From positions 682,001 to 746,000 of the forward strand of contig JAXMBK010000004.1 of the NCBI GenBank assembly GCA_046349935.1: DNA of 64,000 nt, read 5' to 3'. Position numbers and translations under genes: made by a program. The notes beneath the pieces were generated by a model. It was given only the letters and a program-made list of their open reading frames with translations. It made no database searches and was not told the origin of the DNA. How positions within the stretch are numbered: the first letter of the stretch is position 1; the number at the start of each line of letters is the position of its first letter. This document shows, one piece after another, positions 44,098 through 52,766 of the stretch. The DNA is from CAIXSC01 sp046349935. GTDB lineage: Bacteria; Planctomycetota; Planctomycetia; Pirellulales; Pirellulaceae.

Positions 44098-45561
44098 ATG
44101 TCGCCCGTTCCCGCCGTCCGCGTCCGCGATGCGAATGAGTCTCCCCTTCGTCCGGAGGGGGAGTACGTGCTGTATTGGATGACCGCCGCGCGCCGCACCT
44201 CCTGGAACTTCGCTTTGGACCAAGCGATCGGTTGGGCCAGGCAGTTCGCCAAGCCGCTGGTGATCTTCGAACCGCTGCGGTGCGGGTATCGGTGGGCCAG
44301 TCCTCGATTTCATCAGTTCGTCATCGAGGGGATGGCCGATAACGCTCGGTCGCTCGCCGGAAAGCCGGTCACGTATTTCCCGTACCTTGAACCGGCTCCG
44401 CATGCGGCCGAGGGACTGCTCGAATCACTCGCCGCTCGCGCCTGCCTCGTCGTTACGGACGATTTTCCGTGCTTCTTTCTCCCGGCGATGGTGCGCCTGG
44501 CGGCGCGACGACTGCCGGTGCGATTGCAGACGGTCGACGGCAATGGCGTATATCCGATGCATGCAACGGACCGCGTCTTCTCGATGGCCCATTCGTTTCG
44601 CCTGCACCTGCAAAAGGAGATTCGGCCGCATCTGGATGAGTTTCCGGAGGCGGACCCTTGGCCGCGAGCGCGGCTGCCGAGGCTGGAGCGGCTGCCGAAC
44701 GACGTCGCGTCGCGGTGGCCGGCGGCGGATGTCGAACGGCTTTCGAGTCGGCGCGGCGAGCTCGCGTCGTTCCCGATCGACCGGTCGGTGGGCGTGGTGG
44801 AGACGGTCGGCGGTGCGAACGCCGCTCGCAGGGCGCTGGATGAATTCCTCGCGCGGCGGCTGGCGGTTTACGGGGAAGAGCGGAATGAGCCGAGTCGCGA
44901 AGCGACGAGCGGATTATCGCCGTACTTGCATTTCGGACACATTTCGGCGCATGAAGTATTTTCGCGGGCGATGCAGTGCGAGTCGTGGACGCCGGCGCGG
45001 CTGACGGTGCGTCCGCACGGCAAAGCGAAGGGGTGGTGGCAGGCCAGCGCGTCGCTGGAGTCGTTTCTGGAAGAACTGCTGGTGTGGCGCGAGATCGGCT
45101 ACAATTTTTGCTCGAAGCGTCGCGATTACGACCGCTATTCGTCGCTGCCCGATTGGGTGCAGGAGTCGCTGGCGAAGCACGCTTCCGACCCGCGACCGCA
45201 CGTGTACACGCTGGACGAATTCGAACGAGCGGCGACGCATGATCGGCTGTGGAACGCGGCCCAGAACCAATTAGTCCGCGAGGGGCGGATGCACAATTAC
45301 TTGCGGATGTTGTGGGGCAAAAAGATTTTGGAATGGTCGAGCAGCCCGGAGGAGGCGCTCGCGGTGATGATTGAACTGAACAACAAGTATGCGCTCGACG
45401 GCCGCAACCCCAATTCATACACCGGCATTTTTTGGGTGCTGGGGCGATACGACCGCCCGTGGGGCCCCGAACGCCCCATCTTCGGCCTAATCCGCTACAT
45501 GAGCTCCGACAACACCGCCAAGAAGCTCGACGTCAAACAGTACGTGCAGCGCTACACGTAG
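44098..45561 (+). CDS. Class II CPD photolyase-like protein
   Basis: A 487-aa FAD-dependent DNA repair enzyme that would split cyclobutane pyrimidine dimers using light. The N-terminal antenna domain is present (YVLYWMTAARRTSWNFALDQA). The FAD domain ends with class II hallmarks: MHNYLRMLWGKKILEWSSSPEEAL, NNKYALDGRNPNSYTGIFWVLGRYDRPWG and FGLIRYMSSDNTAKKL. The TAG stop lies inside the 24-nt palindromic repeat. Flanking DNA changes to lower GC just downstream. Confidence 0.92.
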   Translation: MSPVPAVRVRDANESPLRPEGEYVLYWMTAARRTSWNFALDQAIGWARQFAKPLVIFEPLRCGYRWASPRFHQFVIEGMADNARSLAGKPVTYFPYLEPAPHAAEGLLESLAARACLVVTDDFPCFFLPAMVRLAARRLPVRLQTVDGNGVYPMHATDRVFSMAHSFRLHLQKEIRPHLDEFPEADPWPRARLPRLERLPNDVASRWPAADVERLSSRRGELASFPIDRSVGVVETVGGANAARRALDEFLARRLAVYGEERNEPSREATSGLSPYLHFGHISAHEVFSRAMQCESWTPARLTVRPHGKAKGWWQASASLESFLEELLVWREIGYNFCSKRRDYDRYSSLPDWVQESLAKHASDPRPHVYTLDEFERAATHDRLWNAAQNQLVREGRMHNYLRMLWGKKILEWSSSPEEALAVMIELNNKYALDGRNPNSYTGIFWVLGRYDRPWGPERPIFGLIRYMSSDNTAKKLDVKQYVQRYT

Positions 45562-45581
45562 GACAGGCTTCCAGCCTGTCT
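45558..45581 (+). repeat. Dispersed palindromic repeat, copy 2 (supplies photolyase stop codon)
   Basis: Same 24-nt element as at 38750-38773, in opposite orientation and identical over all 24 bases. Its TAG (45559-45561) is the photolyase stop codon and its core GACAGGCTTCCAGCCTGTC folds into an 8-bp hairpin directly after the stop. Confidence 0.85.
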
Positions 45582-45644
45582 GGGACCGAATATACGCTTG
45601 TTGGCATGCCGACCGAGATTCCCGCCCTTCCCCTTTCTCGCGGA

Positions 45645-47186
45645 CTAGGACTCGTTCTGTAACGCATGGAAATCGGGGTGGTCGGGGAACGGATAGACAA
45701 TGGCTTTTTGCGGCTGCTTGATGTTGAGCTTTGCAAAGAACATGGGGTGGACGACGCAAAGTTCGCTGACAGGCAGCGAAAGTCGGTCTTCGATGGCGTA
45801 CTCGAAGTCCGCCTCGATGACTTTTGAGACGGAGTTCTTGCGGCGTACAAGTCCAACAATTCCAAGCTCGGCCAGCATTCGTCGGAAGGCATACGGAGAG
45901 TATTCATTCGCTGGCCACTGCGAAGCAGTGCTAGGCGCGATGCGATCCAATTCATTTCCATTGAACATGACGGGGAATCTCTCGAGCGCACGAACAATGC
46001 TTGCAACATTCGGGTACACTTTTGAGTAGGAGTTCAAGACCTCTTCGGCGGAATGTCGCTCTTGTTGATGCACCGCGTCAACAATCGTTTTGCTGGTGAA
46101 ATACGGAAACTCCTTTCGTTCTATCGCTAGCGCGGCCAGTTGATTGCAAAGAATTACCAATTGGCGAGGCCGAAGCTGCGTGTGCCTTAACAGGTAAGGG
46201 AATGTTGCCTCGGGCAGTCCGTTTCCGTTCGACAGCGTCTTCCCGAAATAGGGGTTCCAGGCTTTTTGTTGAACGTCTTGATGAGATTGCCAGTCGACGT
46301 CGCTTCGCGCCAATTGACGCCATTCCGCCGTGCTCGCGAGGTATTCGTTGAATCGCCAAGAAACAAGCCTCATGAGGTCTTTGGGACGCCAATGCAGGTA
46401 GACCGGATTTCGGACATACTTGCTTGAATTCGATATCTCTGCCTCGGACAAATGCGGAAAAATCTCAGCCGAAATGAAGAGTTTGATATGTACGCCTTGA
46501 TTGGCGTAGCTCGTGTTGAATTTACTCGCACATTCAATGAGTGCGGCTGTCGCTCGCATCATCGGCTCGTTATGTACAGAGTATTTTTCTAGAGAATCAA
46601 TCGCCAAGATTACCGGATTGTTCTTCGTAATCGAAAGCACCTTCGCCTTTGCACTTTCGAATGAATCCGACCTGAGCCAGTCTTCGAGTTGTTGACTCAA
46701 TTGGCCTTGTTGATCCGACAGAAATTTGTCCAGGAGTCGCTTGAGTATTTCGCGTAGGAAGGTCGCCGGATTGTTTTTGGGCGAAGTGACGGTCGCCATG
46801 GCCGCAATCTCGGAGTCGTAGTCCTTATATTTTGCGAAGATGAGCGACCACAATGCATGTTGCCAAACTGCGACGATTCGCGGGAGCGCCGTCTCAGACG
46901 TGCTGGCCGCCGTCTTCGCGATCTGCGACAGGACAGATTCGTAGATCTCCGGCTCGTCCAGGTCGATGCACCTGGCATTGCGAATGTGCGGTTGAAACGT
47001 GAAGTAATGGGCCAGAGAAGACTTTCCAGAGCCCCTGCGACCGACGAATAGATAGTGGCGCAGTTGGACGGCTCGTTCATTGAACGGCGTATGGGAAAAG
47101 TAGAAGCGTTGGTAAGAATCCTGTAGCAGCTTGATCTCGGATTCACACGACTCGGCGCCAAATGGTTCTGCGAGGGTTGAGATCAT
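45645..47186 (-). CDS. P-loop ATPase, accessory (Sll1717-like)
   Basis: A 513-aa P-loop NTPase. Walker A is GRRGSGKSS (residues 49-57), and a likely Walker B is VILAIDSLE (192-200). It also has RPRQLVILCNQLAALAI mid-protein and an unknown C-terminus. The architecture resembles the Sll1717-type/STAND-like ATPases with a sensor tail. GC content is visibly lower than in the flanking genes, suggesting transfer. It stands alone between a photolyase and a DUF1501 gene. Defence or signalling are possible, but no effector domain is identifiable. Confidence 0.68.
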   Translation of the reverse strand: MISTLAEPFGAESCESEIKLLQDSYQRFYFSHTPFNERAVQLRHYLFVGRRGSGKSSLAHYFTFQPHIRNARCIDLDEPEIYESVLSQIAKTAASTSETALPRIVAVWQHALWSLIFAKYKDYDSEIAAMATVTSPKNNPATFLREILKRLLDKFLSDQQGQLSQQLEDWLRSDSFESAKAKVLSITKNNPVILAIDSLEKYSVHNEPMMRATAALIECASKFNTSYANQGVHIKLFISAEIFPHLSEAEISNSSKYVRNPVYLHWRPKDLMRLVSWRFNEYLASTAEWRQLARSDVDWQSHQDVQQKAWNPYFGKTLSNGNGLPEATFPYLLRHTQLRPRQLVILCNQLAALAIERKEFPYFTSKTIVDAVHQQERHSAEEVLNSYSKVYPNVASIVRALERFPVMFNGNELDRIAPSTASQWPANEYSPYAFRRMLAELGIVGLVRRKNSVSKVIEADFEYAIEDRLSLPVSELCVVHPMFFAKLNIKQPQKAIVYPFPDHPDFHALQNES

Positions 47187-47245
47187 GGATGATTCGCTGA
47201 ATCAAGGGTGAGTGCGAACAGCTTGAACGCGAACGGCCCCCCCCG

Positions 47246-48589
47246 CTACACCAATTCCCGAATCACCGGTCGTGGTTCGATGAGGTACTGAGGGCGGCCG
47301 TTGAGGTCGGGGATGGCGACGTGGTTTACGTCGAGTCCCAGGTTGTGGTACAGCGTGGCGAAGACTTCTTGGTAGTGGACGGGGCGGGAGGTTGGTTCTT
47401 CGGCATAGGCGTTCGTCTCCCCGATTACTTGGCCGGTGCGCATGCCGCCGCCGGCGAGCATCGCGAAGGTCACGCGCGGCCAGTGATCGCGTCCCGCGTT
47501 GGGGTTGATCTTCGGCGTGCGGCCGAACTCGCCCCACACGACCACCGAGACGTCGCGATCGAGCCCTCTTTCGTGCAAGTCGGCGACGAGGGCGGCGAGT
47601 CCTTGGTCGAGCAGCGGGATGACTTTGCGGCCGTGTTTGAAATTGTCTCCGTGCCAGTCGAAGTCGGCGAAGGCGACCGTGACGCAGCGGGCGCCCGCTT
47701 CCACCAGTCGTCGCGCCGCGAGGAACTTGGACATGTGGGCCTGATAACCCTTCGACGAATAGGGCAGCACCTCGGGGTCGTCTTGCCCATAGCGCGCCCG
47801 CACTCGAGCGTCCTCGCGGGACAAGTCGAGCGCCTCGACCAGCCGACTGGAGCTCAAGATGCCCAGAGCGCGGTCGGTGAATTCGTCGCGGCCGTTCGCG
47901 GCGGCCGCGCGGAGGTCGTGGCGTCGGCGGAAGCGGTCGAGGCTGGCGAGCAGATTGCCGCGTTCGTGGAGTCGGTCGAGCGAGACGCCTTGCAAGACCA
48001 TGTCGTCCATGGCGTCGCCCGAGGGCTTGAACGGCGTATGGGCCATGCCGAGGTACCCGGGGCCTGGCAGGTTGTACGGCAGGTGCTCCATCTTCATCGA
48101 CAGGTCGATGGCGGGCGGCACGCTGGGGTCGACGGGGCCTTGCAGACGCGACAGGATCGAGCCGATTTCGGGCCATCCGCCCTGCGGCTGGTTGCGGAAC
48201 AGTCGCCCCGTGACGCACTGGAACGACGAGTGGCGATCTTCGGCGCCGACCAAGGAGCGGATGATGGCGAACTTGTCCATCATTGCCGCGACGCGCGGCA
48301 TGTACTCGGAGATGTGAATGCCGGGGACGTTCGTCGCGATCGGCTGGAACTCGCCGCGGATTTCCACCGGCGCCGACGGCTTCAGGTCGACCATGTCCTG
48401 GTGAGGCGGACCGCCGGTCAGGTAGATCATAATGATCGACTTGTGCCGAGCGGGGCGGGGCGCGAGGCTTTCCGCTCGCAATAAATCCGGGAGCGACAAA
48501 CCTCCTAGCGCGAGCGAACCGAGGGCGAGAAAGTCGCGTCGCGGCAGACGGTCGCACAGTCGAACGGGAGCGCCGGGGAGGACGAGCAT
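47246..48589 (-). CDS. DUF1501 protein, second copy
   Basis: A 447-aa DUF1501 protein with a twin-arginine type signal (LPRRDFLALGSLALGGLSLPDLL). Motifs are IIMIYLTGGPPHQDMVDLKP, CVTVAFADFDWHGDNF, VSVVVWGEFGRTPKIN and AGRDHWPRVTFAMLAGGG. Only distant in sequence from the copy at 17888-19360, it belongs to another subgroup. No PSCyt1/DUF1549 partner is adjacent in the window. Likely periplasmic; substrate unknown. Confidence 0.93.
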   Translation of the reverse strand: MLVLPGAPVRLCDRLPRRDFLALGSLALGGLSLPDLLRAESLAPRPARHKSIIMIYLTGGPPHQDMVDLKPSAPVEIRGEFQPIATNVPGIHISEYMPRVAAMMDKFAIIRSLVGAEDRHSSFQCVTGRLFRNQPQGGWPEIGSILSRLQGPVDPSVPPAIDLSMKMEHLPYNLPGPGYLGMAHTPFKPSGDAMDDMVLQGVSLDRLHERGNLLASLDRFRRRHDLRAAAANGRDEFTDRALGILSSSRLVEALDLSREDARVRARYGQDDPEVLPYSSKGYQAHMSKFLAARRLVEAGARCVTVAFADFDWHGDNFKHGRKVIPLLDQGLAALVADLHERGLDRDVSVVVWGEFGRTPKINPNAGRDHWPRVTFAMLAGGGMRTGQVIGETNAYAEEPTSRPVHYQEVFATLYHNLGLDVNHVAIPDLNGRPQYLIEPRPVIRELV

Positions 48590-49142
48590 GGGGAGGCGCC
48601 TCGCGCGGGTTTCAGGAAGGAAGTGATTGGCGTGGGAAGGGCGGTCGAGGGGCGCCGCGCCGACGTCGGCGGCCGACCCCGCTCGAATGGGCGGTTAACT
48701 CCGCCGTTTTAACGAGTCGTCGGGCGAGCCGCAACAAAAATTGCGCGGGCTGGCGACGGGGGAGGCGGCGAGTCCGCGACGCAGTCGCCGATTTTGCCCC
48801 TATCTGACCGACCGGCGTTCGGGTAGGATAACTCGACGTTTTCGGCCAGATTCAAAAGCGGCTCGCCCGTGGCGGCTGCTTTTTCGCCCAAGCTTCTTTC
48901 GCGGTACCGGATTAGGTCGGTTTCACTGCAAGCAGCCCAGGCGGCTTTGGTCCGACAGGCGAACGTCAGAGGGAAACCTCGTTGAAGCGTTCGCGCTGAC
49001 TTGCAAACGACATCCGGGGATTCGCTGCACGCTGGGTGCGGCGAACAAGGGGATCGCGTTTTCGCACAGAACGCGATTCTAGTCGTCCGCGCTTCCACTT
49101 CGACGGCGCGGCGACGTAGGCGTGCGAGAATTGAGGAACTTC
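48590..49142. other. Long leader/intergenic region upstream of DEAD-box helicase
   Basis: About 550 nt without a supportable gene. The part nearest the helicase may be a long 5' leader, as is common for cold-induced helicases. It includes a stem-loop at 49053-49077 with arms ATCGCGTT and AACGCGAT, without a U tract. No known RNA family is recognised. Confidence 0.5.
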
Positions 49143-51281
49143 GTGACAGTGCAGGGGAATGAGCAGGTAGGCAACGACGGCCCGATTTTTGTTGATGTAA
49201 CGACGACTCAGGAACAGTCCCAAACGGTTGAACAGCTCCCAGAGGTCGAACAGCCCCAAGAGGTTGAACAACAAACGGTCGAGTGCTCGGTCGAGGCGCC
49301 TTGTGCGGTGGTGGATGAGTTGGAAGAGGAGTCGATCGAAGCCGAATTGAGCGACGACGAAAGTAGCGATGTCGAAGCCAGCGATGACGAGTTGAGCGAC
49401 GATGAACTGGTCGAAGAAGCCGTCAGCGAAGATACGGGACTGAAGTTCCGCGACCTGAAGCTCAACGCGGCGATTCTCGAGTCGCTCGAGAAATCGGGCT
49501 ACACGACGCCGACTCCCATTCAGGCGGAGACGATCCCGCTGCTGCTCGCAGGCCGCGACGTGCTCGGGCAAGCTCAGACGGGCACCGGCAAGACGGCCGC
49601 GTTCGCCCTGCCGATGCTCCAACGCATCGACCTGGCGGTGTGCCAACCCCAAGTCCTGGTGCTCGCTCCGACTCGCGAGTTGGCGATCCAAGTGGCCGAT
49701 GCGTTCAAACGCTATGCGTCGAAGATGCCGGGCCTGCGGGTGGCGGCCATCTACGGCGGGCAGGACTACACGATTCAATTCCGAGCGCTTGATCGCGGCG
49801 TGCACGTCGTCGTCGGGACGCCGGGCCGCGTGATGGATCACATGCGCCGTGAATCGTTGAAGCTCGACAAACTTCAAGGCCTCGTACTCGACGAAGCCGA
49901 CGAGATGTTGCGGATGGGGTTTGCGGACGACGTGGAGTGGGTGCTGTCGCAGTCTCCCGCCGAGCGACAAATCGCACTCTTCTCGGCGACGCTCCCGGAG
50001 CCGATTCGCCAGATCGCTCACCGCCATCTGCGCAATCCGGCACAGATCACGATCGCGCAAAAGACGGCCACCGCGGACACGATTCGTCAACGCTACGTGA
50101 TCGCTCAGCCGAATCAGAAAGACGAAGTGCTCAGCCGCATTCTCGAAACGGAAACGATCGACGGCGTGATCGTGTTCGTGAAGATGAAGAGCACGACCGA
50201 GCCGCTGGCTGAGTTTTTGAATCAGCGCGGTCACCGAGCGGCGGCGCTGAACGGGGACATCCCGCAAGCGCAGCGCGAGCGGATCGTCAATGCGCTCAAG
50301 TCGGGGAAGCTCGACGTCCTCGTCGCGACCGACGTCGCTGCACGGGGACTCGACGTCAACCGGATCAGCCACGTCGTCAACTTCGACCTGCCGTTCGACA
50401 GCGAGGCGTACGTGCATCGCATTGGGCGGACGGGGCGCGCGGGGCGGCAAGGCGAAGCGGTGCTCATTGTGTCGCCGCGCGAGCAAGGCCGCTTGCGTCG
50501 GCTCGAACAGGCCACTCGGCACGCCATCGAACCGATGTCGCCGCCCAGCAACCGGGCGATCAACAAGCGGCGCGTGACGAAGTTCCACGAACGGATCACG
50601 GCGGCGCTGGCGCGTCCGGAATTGCAGACCTTTACGTCGATCGTCGAGCAGTATCTGCGCGAACACGAGACGCCGATGGAGCAGATTGCGGCGGCGTTGG
50701 CGATTCTCGCGAACGGCGACGCACCGTTGTTCGTGACCGAAGAATTGCAACCGGCGCAGTTTCCCGAGCGGCGCGGGCGCTTCCGCGACGAGCGGGGCGG
50801 GCGCGAACCGCGCGGATTTGAGCGTCGCGGGCACGAATCACGCGGACACGAATCACGCGGCTTCGAAGGACGTGGACATGAAACGCGCGGGTTTCAGGGG
50901 CGCGGCTTCGAAGAGCGCGGCGGCGAAGGACGCGAACGTCGACCGAGCGGACGTCGCCAAGAACTCATGCAGTCGTTCCGCATCGAAGTCGGCCACGCGC
51001 ATCAGGTGAAGGCGGGCAATATCGTCGGCGCCATCGCCAATGAAACGGGGCTTGAGAGTCAGTTCATTGGTCGCATCGCCATCTTCGACGACTTCAGCAT
51101 CGTTGATTTGCCGGCGCGCATGCCGCGCGAAGTCTTCTTCGCCTTGAAGAAGGTGCGCGTCGCGGGGCGGCCGATCAATCCGAGCCGCGTGGGGGGCGGA
51201 CCGCCGCCTCAGGCGGACAAACGCTTTACCAAGAAGCGCAAGTTCCGCGACCGGCCTGACACGCCGATCACGCAACCCTAA
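49143..51281 (+). CDS. DEAD-box RNA helicase (DeaD/CsdA-like)
   Basis: A 712-aa ATP-dependent RNA helicase. An acidic N-terminal extension of about 100 residues precedes the Q-motif (GYTTPTPIQAET), motif I AQTGTGKT, DEAD in LVLDEADEML, SAT in LFSATLP and HRIGRTGRAGR. Arg/Gly-rich repeats (RRGHESRGHESRGFEGRG) follow, then a DbpA-like RNA-binding domain (GNIVGAIANETGLESQFIGRI). It fits DeaD/CsdA roles in ribosome assembly and cold adaptation. Start GTG 49143 is chosen for the GAGGA 5 nt upstream; GTG 49122 is in frame but lacks one. Confidence 0.93.
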   Translation: MTVQGNEQVGNDGPIFVDVTTTQEQSQTVEQLPEVEQPQEVEQQTVECSVEAPCAVVDELEEESIEAELSDDESSDVEASDDELSDDELVEEAVSEDTGLKFRDLKLNAAILESLEKSGYTTPTPIQAETIPLLLAGRDVLGQAQTGTGKTAAFALPMLQRIDLAVCQPQVLVLAPTRELAIQVADAFKRYASKMPGLRVAAIYGGQDYTIQFRALDRGVHVVVGTPGRVMDHMRRESLKLDKLQGLVLDEADEMLRMGFADDVEWVLSQSPAERQIALFSATLPEPIRQIAHRHLRNPAQITIAQKTATADTIRQRYVIAQPNQKDEVLSRILETETIDGVIVFVKMKSTTEPLAEFLNQRGHRAAALNGDIPQAQRERIVNALKSGKLDVLVATDVAARGLDVNRISHVVNFDLPFDSEAYVHRIGRTGRAGRQGEAVLIVSPREQGRLRRLEQATRHAIEPMSPPSNRAINKRRVTKFHERITAALARPELQTFTSIVEQYLREHETPMEQIAAALAILANGDAPLFVTEELQPAQFPERRGRFRDERGGREPRGFERRGHESRGHESRGFEGRGHETRGFQGRGFEERGGEGRERRPSGRRQELMQSFRIEVGHAHQVKAGNIVGAIANETGLESQFIGRIAIFDDFSIVDLPARMPREVFFALKKVRVAGRPINPSRVGGGPPPQADKRFTKKRKFRDRPDTPITQP

Positions 51282-51304
51282 GCCCTGAACTAAATCGTTA
51301 AGCT

Positions 51305-51333
51305 CGCAGGCCGCCCTCTTAAGGCGGCCTGCG
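51305..51333. terminator. Terminator-like hairpin after helicase gene
   Basis: Perfect 11-bp inverted repeat, CGCAGGCCGCC and GGCGGCCTGCG, separated by 7 nt. It lies 24 nt after the helicase stop and 20 nt before the promoter of the riboswitch. There is no strong U run, so it may act with Rho or as an mRNA end-stabiliser. Confidence 0.65.
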
Positions 51334-51352
51334 TCGCTTCCATTTCGGTCGC

Positions 51353-51380
51353 TTGACGGCGGTCGCTCATCTGTTAGAGT
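51353..51380 (+). promoter_or_regulatory. Candidate sigma70-type promoter of riboswitch transcript
   Basis: TTGACG (51353-51358), a 16-nt spacer and TAGAGT (51375-51380) resemble -35 and -10 boxes. The predicted start of transcription falls at about 51387-51391, the first bases of the cobalamin riboswitch. Confidence 0.5.
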
Positions 51381-51390
51381 GCCGCCCGTG

Positions 51391-51608
51391 CTCAAGGTGT
51401 CTCGAGAACTTGTCGTTGCTCGAGAAGAATAGGGAAAACGGTGCAATTCCGTTGCGGTCCCGCCGCTGTAACCGGGGACGAACGCTGATCCAAGTCACTG
51501 CTTTGGCCTGCCTGTATGGGTGCGTGTTCCTGTGAACTCGCTCCGCAAGTCGGCTCCGCGGGAAGACTCAGCTAGTAGAACGATCCGGAAGCCAGAAGAC
51601 CTGCCTTG
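51391..51608 (+). ncRNA. Cobalamin (B12) riboswitch
   Basis: The whole set of conserved cobalamin-riboswitch segments is present in order: AAGGTG with a TCTCGAG/CTCGAGA helix, ATAGGGAA, GGTGCAATTCCG, GCGGTCCCGCCGCTGTAACC, GGGGACGAA, AAGTCACTG, GGGAAGAC, and the 3' box GAAGCCAGAAGACCTGCC. It senses a cobalamin such as adenosylcobalamin and controls the downstream gene in cis. The gene 209 nt further on is a DUF1559 pilin-like protein rather than a B12 transport or synthesis gene. Confidence 0.93.
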
Positions 51609-51672
51609 TAGCGAACAGCAGACGCACGCTTTTTCGCGGAAGAAAGCGACGCGGCGGCAGGTACGTTCCTGC
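51599..51672 (+). promoter_or_regulatory. Candidate expression platform of the cobalamin riboswitch
   Basis: The 3' riboswitch box ACCTGCC (51599-51605) is complementary to GGCAGGT at 51656-51662. The same GCAGG (51657-51661) can instead pair with CCTGC at 51668-51672. The two pairings exclude each other, as expected of a switching platform. A further hairpin CGCTTT/AAAGCG lies at 51627-51648. How this connects to translation of the gene starting at 51818 is unclear from sequence. Confidence 0.4.
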
Positions 51673-51817
51673 GGTTTGGTCTCGCGTCCCACGTGCGCGA
51701 CGTCCGTTCCGATCTGGCCGAACTTCGTCTCGCCGCGTTCTCGGCTTTCTCTCCTCGCAGGGTGTTGCGCCTCGACTCGACGATCCGCGGATCGTCATAT
51801 CCACGAGGATGGGCAAG

Positions 51818-52654
51818 ATGGTTCAAACGAAAGAAGTGGTTGGCGGATGGTGCGCGCTCGCGTCTCCGAGCATGGGGCGTCCAGCGGGGCGGCGTGGTTT
51901 TACGCTCATTGAGCTCTTGGTGGTGATCGCCATCATCGGCATCTTGGTGGCGCTCCTGCTGCCGGCCGTCCAGATGGCTCGCGAGGCGGCGCGCCGCACG
52001 CAATGCACGAACAACCTCAAGCAGAACACGCTCGCCGTGATCATGTATCACGACTCGTTCCACGTCTTGCCGCCTGCGTATCTGCCATCGTCAGGGGCGT
52101 CGCAGGTGACGTGGTTCGGCAAGGTGGACTATGCGACGAATCAGGTCGACACCGACCAAGGCATGATCGCGCCTTACATCGAACGCAGCAAAGCGGTGCT
52201 CAAGTGCCCGTCGATGACCAAGGTGGAGCTCTTATACCAGGGCGCCACAGGCGGTTACGGGTACAACCTTAACTTCGGCTATCAGGATTATTCCAACTGG
52301 CCGCAGCCGCCGACGATGATCACGACCAATCTGGCGACCTTCCAGTCGACGTCGCGAACCGTCGTCTTCAGCGATTCGGCCCGCATCTCGCTCCCTTGGT
52401 CCGGCGATCCCGTGCTGCGCGTCACCGAAAACTTCTATCTGCAAGGTCCGCAGGATTCGTTCGCGGCGCCCAATACTCACTTCCGACACACGACGACCGC
52501 CGTCGTTTCATTCTTGGATGGGCACGTCGAGACTCGGTCGGAAGAGTTTGTGCCATCTCCCAGTCATTGGCCGACGTCGGCCAACGACCTGCGCGCCAAA
52601 ACGCGATTGGGATTCTTGAGTACGTCGAGCGTCGATCTGTATCGGGCGTATTGA
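51818..52654 (+). CDS. DUF1559 pilin-like protein
   Basis: A 278-aa protein with a type IV pilin-like N-terminal segment (GRRGFTLIELLVVIAIIG, the prepilin cleavage and hydrophobic helix region). The C-terminal H-X9-DG motif (HTTTAVVSFLDGH) is typical of the large planctomycete DUF1559 family. Such proteins are likely processed by a prepilin peptidase and assembled in or near the envelope. ATG 51818 lies 9 nt after GAGG; ATG 51809 is in frame but adjoins it too closely. A terminator follows 2 nt after the stop, so this is a single-gene unit below the cobalamin riboswitch. Confidence 0.88.
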   Translation: MVQTKEVVGGWCALASPSMGRPAGRRGFTLIELLVVIAIIGILVALLLPAVQMAREAARRTQCTNNLKQNTLAVIMYHDSFHVLPPAYLPSSGASQVTWFGKVDYATNQVDTDQGMIAPYIERSKAVLKCPSMTKVELLYQGATGGYGYNLNFGYQDYSNWPQPPTMITTNLATFQSTSRTVVFSDSARISLPWSGDPVLRVTENFYLQGPQDSFAAPNTHFRHTTTAVVSFLDGHVETRSEEFVPSPSHWPTSANDLRAKTRLGFLSTSSVDLYRAY

Positions 52655-52655
52655 C

Positions 52656-52692
52656 CGGCAAGGGCCGCATCGACTTGCGCCGCGGTTTTTTT
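52656..52692 (+). terminator. Intrinsic terminator after DUF1559 gene
   Basis: Stem CGGCAAG (52656-52662) with CTTG-C-GCCG (52674-52682), then seven Ts at 52686-52692. It begins 2 nt after the DUF1559 stop codon and would separate that gene from the haloperoxidase. Confidence 0.75.
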
Positions 52693-52724
52693 GCTCTTCG
52701 TGCGATTCAGCCGTCTGAACTAGA

Positions 52725-52758
52725 CTCCTGGTAGGTGCGACCGACGACCTACCAGGAG
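52725..52758 (+). promoter_or_regulatory. 12-bp hairpin covering the ribosome binding site of the haloperoxidase
   Basis: CTCCTGGTAGGT (52725-52736) pairs perfectly with ACCTACCAGGAG (52747-52758) around a 10-nt loop. The AGGAG at 52754-52758 is the likely Shine-Dalgarno, 8 nt before the ATG at 52767. In the mRNA this stem would hide the ribosome site; as DNA it is also a long palindrome that could be an operator. Which of these holds is inference. Confidence 0.7.
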
Positions 52759-52766
52759 CTATTGAG

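Noticed and set aside
48966..50834. A 622-residue minus-strand frame opposite the DEAD-box helicase
   Set aside because: Helicase motifs are complete on the plus strand.
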